A DNA stretch of 20,285 bases. It comes from Ettlia oleoabundans (lineage: Eukaryota; Chlorophyta; Chlorophyceae; Chlamydomonadales). Made by a program: the position numbers and the translations under genes. Numbering within the stretch: position 1 is the first letter of the stretch; each line of letters opens with the position of its first letter. The DNA is taken from the NCBI GenBank assembly GCA_019693395.1, contig JAAMXP010004089.1, positions 1 through 20,285 of the forward strand, read 5' to 3'. Positions 1 to 10,367 of this stretch are shown here, one piece after another. The notes under the pieces are model-generated. The model had not been told where the DNA came from. It ran no database searches and saw only the letters and a list, made by a program, of their open reading frames with translations.

Positions 1-641
1 CCCCCGCCCTTCCCGCCGCCAGCACCGCCCAACAGAATAGACTGCCCCAGCGTCTGCCTGGTGCGTAAGCAAAAGTTTCTAATCTACAGTCACAAGTTGT
101 CTGCAAGCAGGCACATCAGAACCGAACAACCAAGCAGCGAGTATTGCTCTGTGCAACACGAGCCTTGCTGCTTTGATTGACATTGTGTGAGAAGCACTGC
201 TGACACCCACCTCCTCTTCCACCCACTCCCTTGCCCGCATTGAATAGGTGCCCAATGCGGACCAAACGGAGTGTGTGCCACGGATGTGCTCGGACCCATG
301 CCAAGATTGCATGGAGGAGGACGCGTTCACCTGGCTATGTATGGACATGGATCCCACAGTGCTCGTCACTAGAGACGTGGGTGGCTGGGAGGGCTCTGCC
401 TCGACGAGCTTGCCAGGAGTGCCTCTACACGATTGTGCAACATGTTTCACCAGCCTGCATTGCTTACACTTACATGCACTGCCGATTTCTGCTCACATGT
501 CTTTGTAATCTCGCGTGTTTCTTGCAGACTCAAGCAGACTGCCAGGAGCACGTGGATTCTGGCGAATGTGAGCGCACTTGTTTTAAGTGCAAAAACACCC
601 CAGTGTGGGGCTGCCGCATAGCCACCCCGGTGTACTACTAG
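1..641 (+). CDS. C-terminal part of a cysteine-rich, proline-linked protein (5' end outside window)
   Basis: I do not recognise this family. Three exons fit in one phase: 1-60 (donor GTGCGT at 61), 248-376 (acceptor AG at 246-247, donor GTGGGT at 377) and 528-641 (acceptor ending TTGCAG, stop TAG at 639-641). All junctions are phase 0. The first exon encodes a proline-rich stretch followed by DCPSVC. The rest is rich in cysteine, with two clusters ending in the spacing C-x3-C-x2-C (CSDPCQDC and ECERTCFKC). Such spacing with a Pro-rich linker suggests a disulfide-bonded secreted or cell-wall protein; the second cluster resembles the end of ShKT-type modules, but the match is too short to claim. 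The gene converges on VIP1. A single frame open from 231 to 641 reads through the middle intron, so intron retention cannot be excluded. The first exon and its donor are the least certain part. Confidence 0.5.
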
Positions 642-693
642 CGTTGTGTAACAATAATTGTTGATCTATAAATTGAACGTTATAATTTGCACA

Positions 694-736
694 TGTAAAT
701 GTGCGCCTCTTACATTTCCCTTCTCGATCGTTGTAA
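694..736 (+). promoter_or_regulatory. TGTAA poly(A)-type signals for the cysteine-rich gene
   Basis: TGTAA occurs at 694-698 and 732-736, 50-95 bases after the stop at 641. TGTAA is the usual polyadenylation signal in chlorophyte nuclear genes. A third copy at 647-651 is probably too close to the stop. On the opposite strand TGTAA reads at 714-710, which could serve VIP1, so the 3' ends of the two convergent transcripts may overlap here. Confidence 0.45.
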
Positions 737-1168
737 TCAGACCAACTGTTGTAGACCATCATTGACCATTCAACTTGAAAATGTTGTAGGGGTGAACTGA
801 TTCTCCCTATGGCATCAGGCAGGTGGTGCAATGCAATGCGACAGGTGTGATGGGCACAACGCAATGTATGTTTTCCAACAGGCACATGTAAGCATTCAAG
901 AAGGGAGCATTCTTGCTTTGACCCGCAGAGGGCAAGCTCATGTTTCTGCTCAACCAATGCCAATCGATCTTACTCTTCCCTCCTTGCAACCCCACTGCAA
1001 TGGTTGGCGCGTCCAAATGGCTCATTAATGCCCGTGTCTGCAGATGATGGAATCCTTGCCAATTCCTGGCATAGTGTTATCAAAGTGTTTGTTACTGCAT
1101 TTCAAAAGCCCGCAAACCTTGCTGGCAAGGCCACATAACTCAAAATTGCCACATCAAAATGGCTATTC

Positions 1169-1198
1169 GGCACAAGAAGCAGCGGCACAAGAAGCAGC
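1169..1198. repeat. Exact 15-bp tandem duplication in the VIP1 3' flank
   Basis: GGCACAAGAAGCAGC occurs twice head to tail (1169-1183 and 1184-1198), 11 bases beyond the VIP1 stop codon on the minus strand, so in its 3' untranslated region. Confidence 0.9.
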
Positions 1199-1208
1199 AT
1201 CACTAGAA

Positions 1209-3249
1209 TTATGTCAATTGCGTATACAATTCTCCCTCTCCAGCAACTGCCGCTGCAGCAGCCTCGCTTTGTTGGCTGCTCAGCACGGCAGATCGCAGGC
1301 CATAGGGGTCGCCCTGCCCTTTGAACGGTTTGGAAAACGGTTTCACCATTTCCTCCACTTTTGCGAATGGAATTCCGTTGGTGCCTGCAGTAAGAGCACA
1401 AAGGAGGAAACCGGGGCCATGAAAACCATGTTCGGAAGCTTGCAGAAATGTGCCCGATGGTTCCCTTGGCATGAACGTTGAGCGCTTGAAGCAATGGACT
1501 AGCGCGTGCTGGACGTAAAGCCAGAATCCTCCCAGTTTACCCTCAGGGTGCAGCGGCACTCGCGGGGCCACTGGCAGCACATGATCCTTCTTGGCAGGGA
1601 TCACTTCCATGGGGTCGTATGCTGCACCCGAGCTGCAAAGAGTTTCCAGATAAATGTATACGTCAGGTGCAAGTGCAATGTTGTGTGAAAACATTCACAT
1701 TCCCGCAGATGGTTGAAAAACAATTTGCTTTGCACTTACCTGAACAGCACTTCCACCCTGAACCGGTCGGGCTCATCTAGTGGCAGCCTGCTTGCAATCA
1801 TAATTAGACAGTACTACAGTCATATCCTGTCGGGGCCTTTGTCACAGCACTGAAGTCAAGTTGTTGCACATGCATGGCCAACTGCCAACGCTACAAGCTA
1901 ATGCAACGTCAGGCAACCCTGTTACAACATGACACCAACGCTTCACCCTGCCTGCTTCCTCCCACTCACTTGGTGTTCTCAAACATCCTCAGCACAATGT
2001 GGGTCAAGTAGTCCAGCTCACGGCACTCATGCAGCACCTTCTGTCCCTCGGCTCCCAGCAGTGCTGCCTCACCCTCATGACCTGCACACATCCATGGCGA
2101 GGGTGATCGAACACCGACGCGAGGTTGTTCTGCGACAACGAGAAAACACGCCACAGATCGCATTTAAGTCCTGGCCAGGGCGCCTTTGCCTAGCCAGGAG
2201 CGAGCAGCAAAGCCTTACCCAGCTGACAAAAGCGAAGTACGTTCAGCAAGGAATGCATATGGGACTCAGATGTGAAATAGATGCGGGTGCGAACATGACG
2301 AAAGGGTGAGTTGATGTCCTGCAGCAGGGCAGAGCGGCGCTGGTGGTGTGCGATGTGGCCTGGCAGGGTGGGAGTGGGCTAGAAGGCTGGATGAATGGTA
2401 CATTACAGGCCGGCAGGGGGGCACTTGTCAGCGAACCCAACAGTACCTCATGGGCGCACCTGTGCATAAGTGGGGCACAGCCGGTGCAGCACAGCATCAT
2501 CTTCTCCATCATCCGGCTCTGCAAGGAGAGGTGGGGCAGCAAACTTATTACACAGGCAGCTCAAGGTGCAGGGATTCGAGCAAAAAGACTTCCACATGCA
2601 TCAACAATGGACCCCAGCAGTGTCCCGTGCCTCTAGCCTGCATAACACTGGGCAGATAGGCCATGGAGACTTGCACATGACCCATAAAGAGGTGTTAGTG
2701 TTACTACGGTGTCCTTGGGAACATGGAAACAGTAGACCTTGGCAAAAGTTTAACAACTGCCAGGCATGGCAATTGCATGTGCTGGCAGGAAATGGGTGAG
2801 GATGTGGGAGGGAGGGTTGGAGCTGGGGCTTTGCTCACTTGGCAAAACCACACTGAACTGCGATGAGTCTTCAGGACCTGGAAAGGAGGAGGCATTACGA
2901 GGCACAACCAACATGAATGTAACACGGCAGGGCCGACCAAGGCATTGTTGGGAAATTTGTTGGCCATAAGTGTTCGCTGGTGACCCACCTGTTCCAACAA
3001 CCTCCTCCTGGTTGGTTGAGTGAGCACTCTCCCCATCAGTCGCACGTGCCTCAGCGCCTGCGGCCCCACTGCTGCTGTTGATAGCCAAGCTGCGGAAGTC
3101 AGCCATTGCATCGTACTGCACCTGGCAGAGATGTCGTGACATGCATGGGCGAAATTTAGCTAGAATGAACTTTGTTGTTGTATGGTATGTAAACAGCTCA
3201 CAGGCCGGAAGAACGCCGCGCTCATCATACCCCGAGGGAATGTTACGCC

Positions 3250-3320
<71 letters not shown>

Positions 3321-4409
3321 GTGCACGCATGCAGACACATGCACACAACGAATACAAACGTTAGCAACCACTCCTACAACCCAGTAACCGAGCTGAGGTT
3401 TCCATCATCACACCTGCGCAGCACTGTCAGAATGCAGCAGACCAGCTGTCTGCATGCTCTCCTCCCGCATGGATGCCAGGTCAGCCAGGAGCTTGCCCAG
3501 CAGCTGGCTGCAGATCATGGACCCAATGCGCAGCTTGCCGGCCGGGTGTATGCCATACTCATTGGGGATGACTGCTGCTGCCAGTGCATGCGCTGTCTGC
3601 AGGAACACCATTCGAAACCAGCAGAAGAACATCATTATGCTGTATCTCATGCTGGCACTAAAAATCAGGAACAAAGCTTTGCACTCTGTTTGCCAGTTTG
3701 GCTTTACGACCACCAACTCAACATGCTTGCGGGATACAACTCTCTCACGTGGAGTAAAACGTATGTATGCACACTTGCCCCCCTATGCCTGAACCAACCA
3801 TACAGCGCTGACTAGCCTGCCAGCCCATTTCCAGCATTACCCACCGCATAAATTGGGCGCAGGACCAAACCAAGGTGTTGGTTGTGAATGGCATCATACT
3901 TGGCAGCATCGTAAATGTCTGGCACCTGTAAGCAACGGGAAGTGTGAGTCAGCCAGCATAGTGCGCTTTACAGTATTGGTGAATGCCATAAGAAGCATGG
4001 CAGCAGGTTGAAATGTCAGATCAGCAGTTTCAGCGGCGGCGAGACGTGCCTTGGAGATGTCAAACTGGTTCTTCTTCTCGTTGTAAAATGCCTTGGCTAA
4101 TTTCCGCCAGCGGTCAAACATCAGCAGCAACTTTTCACCGCTGCAAGGCTTGCCCTCCTGCACCAACCACATTTCCCGCTGGTTACGAACACGGCTCTAC
4201 CTAGCAAAATGTCGACTACTTGTTGTTTTATTGTCTTGAAGCATGCAAACCCAATAAACCCAGCAATTGCGACGACCATGTACTTTCCTCTACAATGCAC
4301 TCCTTGGGATCTTGGGTCAGCGCCGAATAGCTGCGTGGGCGGTCATCGCTGCGCGGCTCCTCCAGGCACTTTTGGCGCAGCTGATCAACCAACAACTGCA
4401 ACAAGGAAT

Positions 4410-4443
<34 letters not shown>

Positions 4444-7400
4444 ACAAAGCGCTGCATGTGCAGTGACACTGGCAGGGTTTCAAAGGGTGTAGGGTTCAAA
4501 AGAATTTACCCCCAGTAGGTTAGCAGCAAAGAGCTGGCACAGTTGAGATGGACGTTAGTCCATAATCACCTTCAGCAGCTCGTGCAACTGACGTAGGAGG
4601 GCAAGTGGGTTCTCCGGCATAGGGTAGATATGTGGCCTTCCAGGAATGTTGCTCGCTCCTGGCAATGGCTCTGCAGCATTGTACGTTGGGGTGGAACTTT
4701 GAATGCAAAGAACGCGCTTCCATCAGGGCCACATAATCTGCCTATGGCCGTGGAATGTCCATCAAGCAGCAGTACTAGCCATGCACTGCAGGTGCAGCCT
4801 CCAACTAGCAACTGATTCTTACCCGCATCAACACTATACATGTCCAAGGGGCTGCCCACATTGGTGCGTGCCGACGCAGAGGCTTCTGCCGAGGACACAC
4901 TGTTGCAGGAGCCCAGCCGGCCCATCAACCGCAAAGAAGCACCGTTGCCATCCTCTGTGCAGAATGGCAGGCCAGCAGCAGAAAGAGTGTGCATCTGTGT
5001 GTGCGTGCATGCGTGCGATATAACCATAAAAGGGGTGCCCCTGCAGGTGGCAGATGTGTATTGGAATTGCAACCCCAACTGCACTGCTTACCTGAGGGTC
5101 CTGCTGAGCGCAAGGGGCGCATGCCTGGCGGCAGTGTCCCTGATTCCAGCTTGGGCGACATGGGAGGGGACACCAGCGGGGTCGTGAACTGGGGTTCCGT
5201 GTACATTGATGTGTTGGTTGCAGGGTCCCAGGTCATCTACAACACAAGACGAGGGGACACTTACATGGATGACGCATAGTATGAGGGCCAGGCAGGAGCA
5301 TGAACCATGCTGTTTCTGCCTGGCTGATGTGCAGCTGATCAACATAGCTGGAACAACAAGCCCAGATCATGCTGCCATGCATGGCTTTGGTCACCTGTGC
5401 ATACAACTCCTGCTTCGCCAGCTGAATGTCAGCAGAAGCGCCCTTTCCGAAAGCATCCAGCATGCCCGCGTCCTTCTTCACCAGACTGTGGGAAGCAAGG
5501 CGAATGGCACAGGCAATGGCATATGCTAACAGTGCATTTGTTCGTTACCTTCAATGCCAGAAGTATCTCCGCATCCCATACAACCCATACAAGCACAGGA
5601 ATGAGGCCCACCTGACAAGGATGGGCGTCAGCGCCGCCCCTTCTAGGTCCAGCAGCCCTTTGGTGAACGCTGCAGCACTGGTTTGTACGCGACCCTCATC
5701 TGCAACAGGAGATTGCGTCCCTTTCATGCGTGATGCCAGCTGAAAGGCTGCAGGCAGCTGTCTAATCCATGCAACAGCCAGCTCCCTGGCAAACTTGTGT
5801 ACCTGAGGAGTAGATTTTGAGGTCGTGTCTGTAGGTTGAGTGCAACCGCAACAGGCCGCCACCGGCAGACGGCGGATACATGACGTTGCGGAACAGGTTG
5901 CCCAGTGTCTCGGCCTGCTGCCTGCCCGCGTGAGTCAGAACCCCGCCATGCTTCAGAATGAGAAGAGCCTCAACGCAGCGAGATTGCTCTCCACTGCCCT
6001 CCTCTGGGGTCGACCAGCGCAGAGGTTTGAGCTGCACCTTGCGGTTGATGCCTGCAAACTGGCCACCCTGCTCCAAGACCGTCTGCAAACAGACCAATCA
6101 ACAACAACCAGCCGCAGTACGATCAGCCCCTGGCCGAACCCCATAAGTGTCTTTGACCAATAATGACCGTATACACAAGATGCGCACCAGTCTATATGGA
6201 GTTGTAGCAACACCTTTGCCTCACCTTCATGATGCGGAATTTTTCTCGCAGTTCATCAGTGTCTGGGTCAGGGCTAGGCACGATGTTGCAGGTGCTGGCA
6301 GCATCTGCTGCTGCTCGCTGTTTGACCTCCAGCTCATCCAGCAGCAGCCGTGTGGCATCCAGCAAATCTTGAAGCTCGTTTGGGCTCTGCAACAGCATGG
6401 TGGGAGCGGCTGTGGCGTGCACAGCCATGTTTATGGAGAACCCGCACAAAAGCTCGTATCGCTTCTTATTCCAGCACTCCGTTACTACTTCACATAAGCA
6501 GGCAGTCCATCCGGACCTTCTCAACTGCAATCAATCACCTTCAGCTTGGCTTGCTTGCCCTTGGAGTCTAAATACTTGTGCAGCAGGTCCAGCAGGGGTT
6601 GCTGGGTGACCTTCATCTTCATTTTCTGCTTAGGGGTGCGATCACCATGGCGTATCACAGCAAGCACGCAACGCAACTCGCCCTCGGGCCTGCATTAAAG
6701 CCAGGCAAAGAGACACGTCAAATCATCTTCATTTTCTGCTTAGGGGTGTGATCACCATGGCGTATCACAGCAAGCACGCAACGCAACTCGCCCTCGGGCC
6801 TGCATTAAAGCCAGGCAAAGAGACACGTCAAATCAAGCAAAGGCAGAACCGGGCTGTCTTCCTGAAATTTGCGATTGCAACCTCGTTTCTGCAACTGCAG
6901 TTGAGCTAGCACACCCAGCCACCTCCCTGCATACCTGTCCTCCTCTACCGCCACGTGGTTTCGCATATCATCCACGGACATGTTGTAATGCATGCCATGC
7001 TGGCTGCCTTCAGGGTCGTCAGGCCCCACCTCGCCGCACACCTGCTGCGGTATTGGCTGTGGCGCTGCCAAGAGCCGATGTGGCTGGATGGCACTCAAAA
7101 TGATCATACGTAGGATGCCGGCCGCATCATCATAATACTGGACAGCAAGAAAGTCAAAGCAGAGGATGCCCAGTTTGCTGTTGTTTAGTAATGTTTCCCA
7201 ATGACACCAAGCCTAATCCAGCCACCCAACATGAACGCATAAAAGATATGGTTTGAGGGTATATTCAAATGTTTTGGCCTTCACCTTGTGTGAGTTCTTT
7301 ACAAAACTCCAACCGTTAACATCGCACACATATGACCGCCCCCGCTCGGAACGCAGCAGGTCAAAGCCGCAGACGCGCTGGCCAAAGGCCAACACCACCA

Positions 7401-9438
7401 TGCGCGCAATCTCTTTCTCCTGCAGGGAGGGACATTGGGCACTGAGGAAAGGTGGGGTGGGCATCTTGATTGGCAAGGCAGAGAAAGATAGAAAGATAAA
7501 CTAAATAGCAGTCCGGGAAAACCCTGATCCACACCTGAGGGGTCAGCAGCACGGGAAATCTTTGCTCTTTGCCATCGGCCGTGCGGACAACTTTGCCATC
7601 CACGACAGGCGACTTGCGTGCTTCGGCATGGGCGTAACGTGGCCCAACAGTGTACACTTTCACGTCTGCAACAGTAGCGGGTGCAACTGGCCACCGCAGA
7701 CAAGGAAAACCAGGCTGCCTTTTCTAAATTATGTGTGTCACCGCAACCAGTTCTACGCACCAGTGCCCCCGGTGGTCAAGAACTCCTCGTAGATGAAAGA
7801 TCCCTTGCGCCTGCAGCAGCAACAGCCAGGCCCCAAAGGGGAGGAGAGGATTGGCCATGACAATGTTTCATAGACACGGTTCTATAAAAAGGATCACTTA
7901 AACCCATCTTGCTGCCCGACGCTAGATGGATTGCACCTGACGTTGCCTGGGTCTGTGGGGTCATAGTCACCACTGCGGTTGTCCACCTTGCGAAACAGGC
8001 GCTTCACGCCGCCGCCCATGCTGTGAGGGTAATATATGTACACATTGTGGTCCTCCCCTGACGCAGGCTTCTCAACAAAGGGCTTGCATATGCGTACACC
8101 CCGCAGCTCAACATAATCCTCAGTCTCAACAAAGCCCTCTGCGATTCAATGGGCAGTCAACTGTAATGGAGCATCTGAAGATATACCCATGGGCAGCGGA
8201 GGGCTGAGCCAACCAAACAACGCAGCTACGGACAATAAACTGACGGTCACCTGGGTCCGTCTGGCCTGGTTGCAGGTTGTCGCGATCCACAATGATGTGA
8301 TGGGGCACGGGAATGCCACTGTCCTGCACAGAATCCGCGGGCGAATACAGGGACCACATCGACCAACATGCACAGAGGCAAAGCACGCAAGTCCTTGCGC
8401 TGTGGCAGGAGACTTTTACGCATACCATCTGCCCTATTGCTGAGACCAGGAGCGCACATGCAACGCACCATGAGTGTGCGGTACACGCGGCGGCGGTCAA
8501 GAAGAGTGTCCTGCGCCATCGCATCATTCACGAGGTAGGGCTTGCGGAGTGCAGCGTACTGCTGTGCCTTCTTGAGCGGGAACCCATCTGCAGATATCAG
8601 CGCGAGTTCCATGCACACGGGACACAAGTTTGGTTGACCAGATCAAGAGTGGCCAGAAACCAGCTGCACAAATACGTATCATGAAGCGGCTGCTGCTACA
8701 AGACTAAGACGTCCACGCAGCTCAGGCACTGTTGGTATGTTCACACACACTTAATATGCAAAGTTGATGCGTCCACGCCATAACACCCGCGCCTCACCTG
8801 AGTGCCAGCAAAGCAGGCAGTCGCAAAGCGGCCATTCCTCAACGGGCTTGGTGAGGATGGTTTGATCACCGAACGCTACCACATCAAACTCGCCATACCG
8901 CAGGAGCCGCTCCACTATATGGTTCATCTGCTTAGAGCATGCCTTTTTGTCCATGGCTGCGCCCATTGCAGCCAAGCAGCGTTGCACACATATACAGAGG
9001 GCACGTGATGTGGATGCAGGGGTATGGCCCCAATTACATGACACGTCCCTGCACCTAACCTCCATGCTGCGACCCTCACACCGCGTCCCAAAGTATTAGA
9101 ATACTGAATCCCACCCACAACTCACCACATATGCCAATGACAATTTTGGGCAAGCCGTCATCCATACGGCTCAGCGAGGGCGCCGAAGAGTTGCGGCGGA
9201 TGTTGGCAGTCATTGATGGCCGATCCAGCCCAAACTCCTGCCGGACAGCAGGGCTCAACGTCTCACGCTGGGCAATCCGGGCACGACGAGCCAACTCAGC
9301 ATGAGACTGGGAGTGGGCCCGTAGGATAGCTGCGTCAAACAGGGCTTGCTGTGCGGCGGGAGCGTCTGGGGTTGCGGCGGCGAGCGACGCTTCTGTACGG
9401 CTGTGTACGCCTTGCGACGACCCAGCGCCTTCTGACAT
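1209..9438 (-). CDS. VIP1: VIP1/PPIP5K: bifunctional inositol hexakisphosphate/diphosphoinositol-pentakisphosphate kinase and phosphatase
   Basis: The 29-exon model gives 3,768 coding bases and 1,255 residues. VIP1/PPIP5K enzymes phosphorylate InsP6 or 5-InsP7 at the 1-position with an ATP-grasp kinase and reverse this with a histidine-acid-phosphatase-like domain; inositol pyrophosphates report phosphate and energy status, acting in the cytosol and nucleus. Residues 1-95 look disordered. The kinase runs from [18 protein letters not shown] (about 98) through [20 protein letters not shown] to [14 protein letters not shown] (catalytic Asp about 382). The phosphatase begins at [14 protein letters not shown] (475-488), continues with RHDLKIYS (about 651) and VIPNEYGI, and reaches [12 protein letters not shown] (about 1098). 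The tail [11 protein letters not shown] matches the end of plant VIP1. I chose the ATG at 9438 because no in-frame ATG lies upstream before the preceding GTG at 9507. RAD1 diverges from it. An exon duplication in intron 9 is described separately. Confidence 0.95.
3252..3318. repeat. (AC)33 dinucleotide microsatellite in VIP1 intron 21
   Basis: This is an uninterrupted run of about 33 AC units, read as (TG)n on the VIP1 coding strand. It explains the apparent His/Thr- and Cys/Val-repeat open frames on both strands here, which are not proteins. Confidence 0.98.
4413..4443. repeat. (CAGG)7 tetranucleotide microsatellite in VIP1 intron 17
   Basis: Seven uninterrupted CAGG units followed by a partial unit lie just upstream (minus strand) of the exon 18 acceptor, within intron 17. 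Confidence 0.95.
6613..6835. repeat. 110-bp tandem duplication of the VIP1 phosphatase-motif exon and its acceptor
   Basis: Copy A is 6613-6725 and copy B is 6723-6835. The unit is 110 bases with a 3-base TCA overlap at the junction. The copies differ at one base only (C at 6639, T at 6749). Each contains 36 intronic bases ending in the same 3' splice site (TTTAATGCAG) and the first 77 bases of exon 10. In the model, copy A is the exon and copy B lies inside intron 9. The base change turns the second Arg of RHGDRTP into His in copy B. Beyond the motif, copy B runs into an in-frame TGA at 6720-6718. Confidence 0.95.
6718..6799 (-). pseudogene. Decoy or alternative exon (copy B) in VIP1 intron 9
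   Basis: If the acceptor next to 6799 is used after the donor of exon 9 (6935), the frame is kept for 27 codons. It reads [18 protein letters not shown], then TPKQKMKMI, then stops at 6718. The protein would be about 488 residues: a full kinase domain without the phosphatase. The intron would be 135 bases, similar to its neighbours, against 245 bases when copy A is used. Whether it is ever spliced in cannot be told from the sequence. A dead recent duplicate, a real kinase-only isoform or an assembly artefact all remain possible. Confidence 0.6.
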
Positions 9439-9707
9439 ACTAGCCTGGTCGTTTGAAACCGTCCAAACCGAGCGACCTCCCCGAACCAGCACCGGCTTCT
9501 GCCGCACTGACTTGAGACCGCCCCCTAATCACAAGAACGACAAAGACCAAGTTCTTAAAGGCTTCAGTGCTCCGAGTGTCAAAGATTCCCTCATTCCTCC
9601 TCCCTCATGCGTGTACAGCTAGGCGGTACATGTGCACCGCTAAACGCTAACGCCGTACGCGTCTTGAAGAGTCATTTGGAAGAGAAAACGTTCTAACACG
9701 AACAGAA
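9439..9707. promoter_or_regulatory. Short bidirectional promoter region between VIP1 and RAD1
   Basis: Only 269 bases separate the ATG of VIP1 (minus) from that of RAD1 (plus), so both 5' untranslated regions and both promoters must lie here or overlap the opposite gene. I see no clear TATA box. The VIP1 frame stays open upstream to 9507 without an ATG. Confidence 0.6.
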
Positions 9708-10326
9708 ATGGGACATTGTGAGGCTACGATCGCCAGTGTTCGTGGCCTTGTCCAGGCGCTGCAGGCGATCAGAACACAGCAAAAATTGGTTTGTGCCGTC
9801 ACGTTTGAGGGTGCCTCAGGGCTCAGCCTGCGGTGTTTGGATGGAGGGCACTGCATGCAGTCGGGCATCTCTTTGAGCCTGTCGGTGAGGAGTCGGGCAG
9901 GAGCGACCGCCAGTAGCACCGCCGCTGCAACTTCCTGGCGTGAGGGGCACAGGTGCTGGTTGGTTAGCATGTCTTTCAAGCGCCTACGTACAGGCGTTCT
10001 CCAGGTTCCAAGCCCCTTCAAGCCTCACCCTCTTCGTGCCGCTAAGTGTGCTGTTGGAAGCCATCAACACAGTGGCATCCAGCATGCCACGCGAGCTGCA
10101 CCTGCAGTACCCTGGCCCAGACAACTCCCTGTTGTTGACGTAAGTAACATATGGTCCATCAAAGAGAATAGCTGCTTGTCTGCCGCCCTGAGTACCCGGC
10201 TACGCCTTATATCAGTCGTTTGGGGCATGGCTCAGTAGCATTCACACAGGCATCCCCCCTTCCCCCACACAAACATATACGCGCGCACGCACGCACCACA
10301 CCAACACCACCCACACGCACGCACAC

Positions 10327-10367
<41 letters not shown>

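Larger units (their letters stand above)
642..1208. other. Convergent intergenic region
   Basis: This 567-base stretch lies between the stops of the cysteine-rich gene (plus) and VIP1 (minus). I see no gene. It holds the TGTAA signals near 694-736 and, close to the VIP1 stop, an exact 15-base tandem duplication at 1169-1198. Open frames here are short and lack family similarity. Confidence 0.6.
1209..9438 (-). other. VIP1: Exon map of VIP1 (minus strand, listed 5' to 3')
   Basis: Exons: 9438-9126, 8956-8798, 8587-8469, 8323-8251, 8138-7937, 7810-7761, 7665-7535, 7419-7285, 7137-6935, 6689-6539, 6386-6225, 6082-5803, 5699-5612, 5485-5395, 5236-5092, 4954-4823, 4670-4570, 4395-4294, 4157-4050, 3925-3845, 3596-3414, 3121-2989, 2877-2839, 2518-2460, 2318-2219, 2081-1970, 1787-1740, 1632-1541, 1384-1209. 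Phases agree at every junction. All introns are GT-AG except intron 19, which begins GC (4049-4048). Exon 17 is read in a frame where the other two frames are also open; the choice rests on phase and on [14 protein letters not shown]. The exon 22 acceptor could instead be six bases further in. Exons 15-16 encode a Ser/Pro/Gly-rich linker with little family similarity and are the least certain. Confidence 0.85.

Noticed and set aside
231..641. A single 136-codon plus-strand open frame across the cysteine-rich region
   Set aside because: The cysteine pattern and good splice sites favour two exons (248-376 and 528-641) in two frames. The start of this long frame lies before a likely acceptor.
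3078..3815. A 245-codon plus-strand frame with a His/Thr repeat
   Set aside because: It is antisense to VIP1 exons 21-22 and gains its length from the AC microsatellite.
4572..5084. 170-codon minus-strand frame read as one piece
   Set aside because: It mixes part of VIP1 exon 16 with intron and with the wrong frame of exon 17. The phase-consistent model with [14 protein letters not shown] replaces it.
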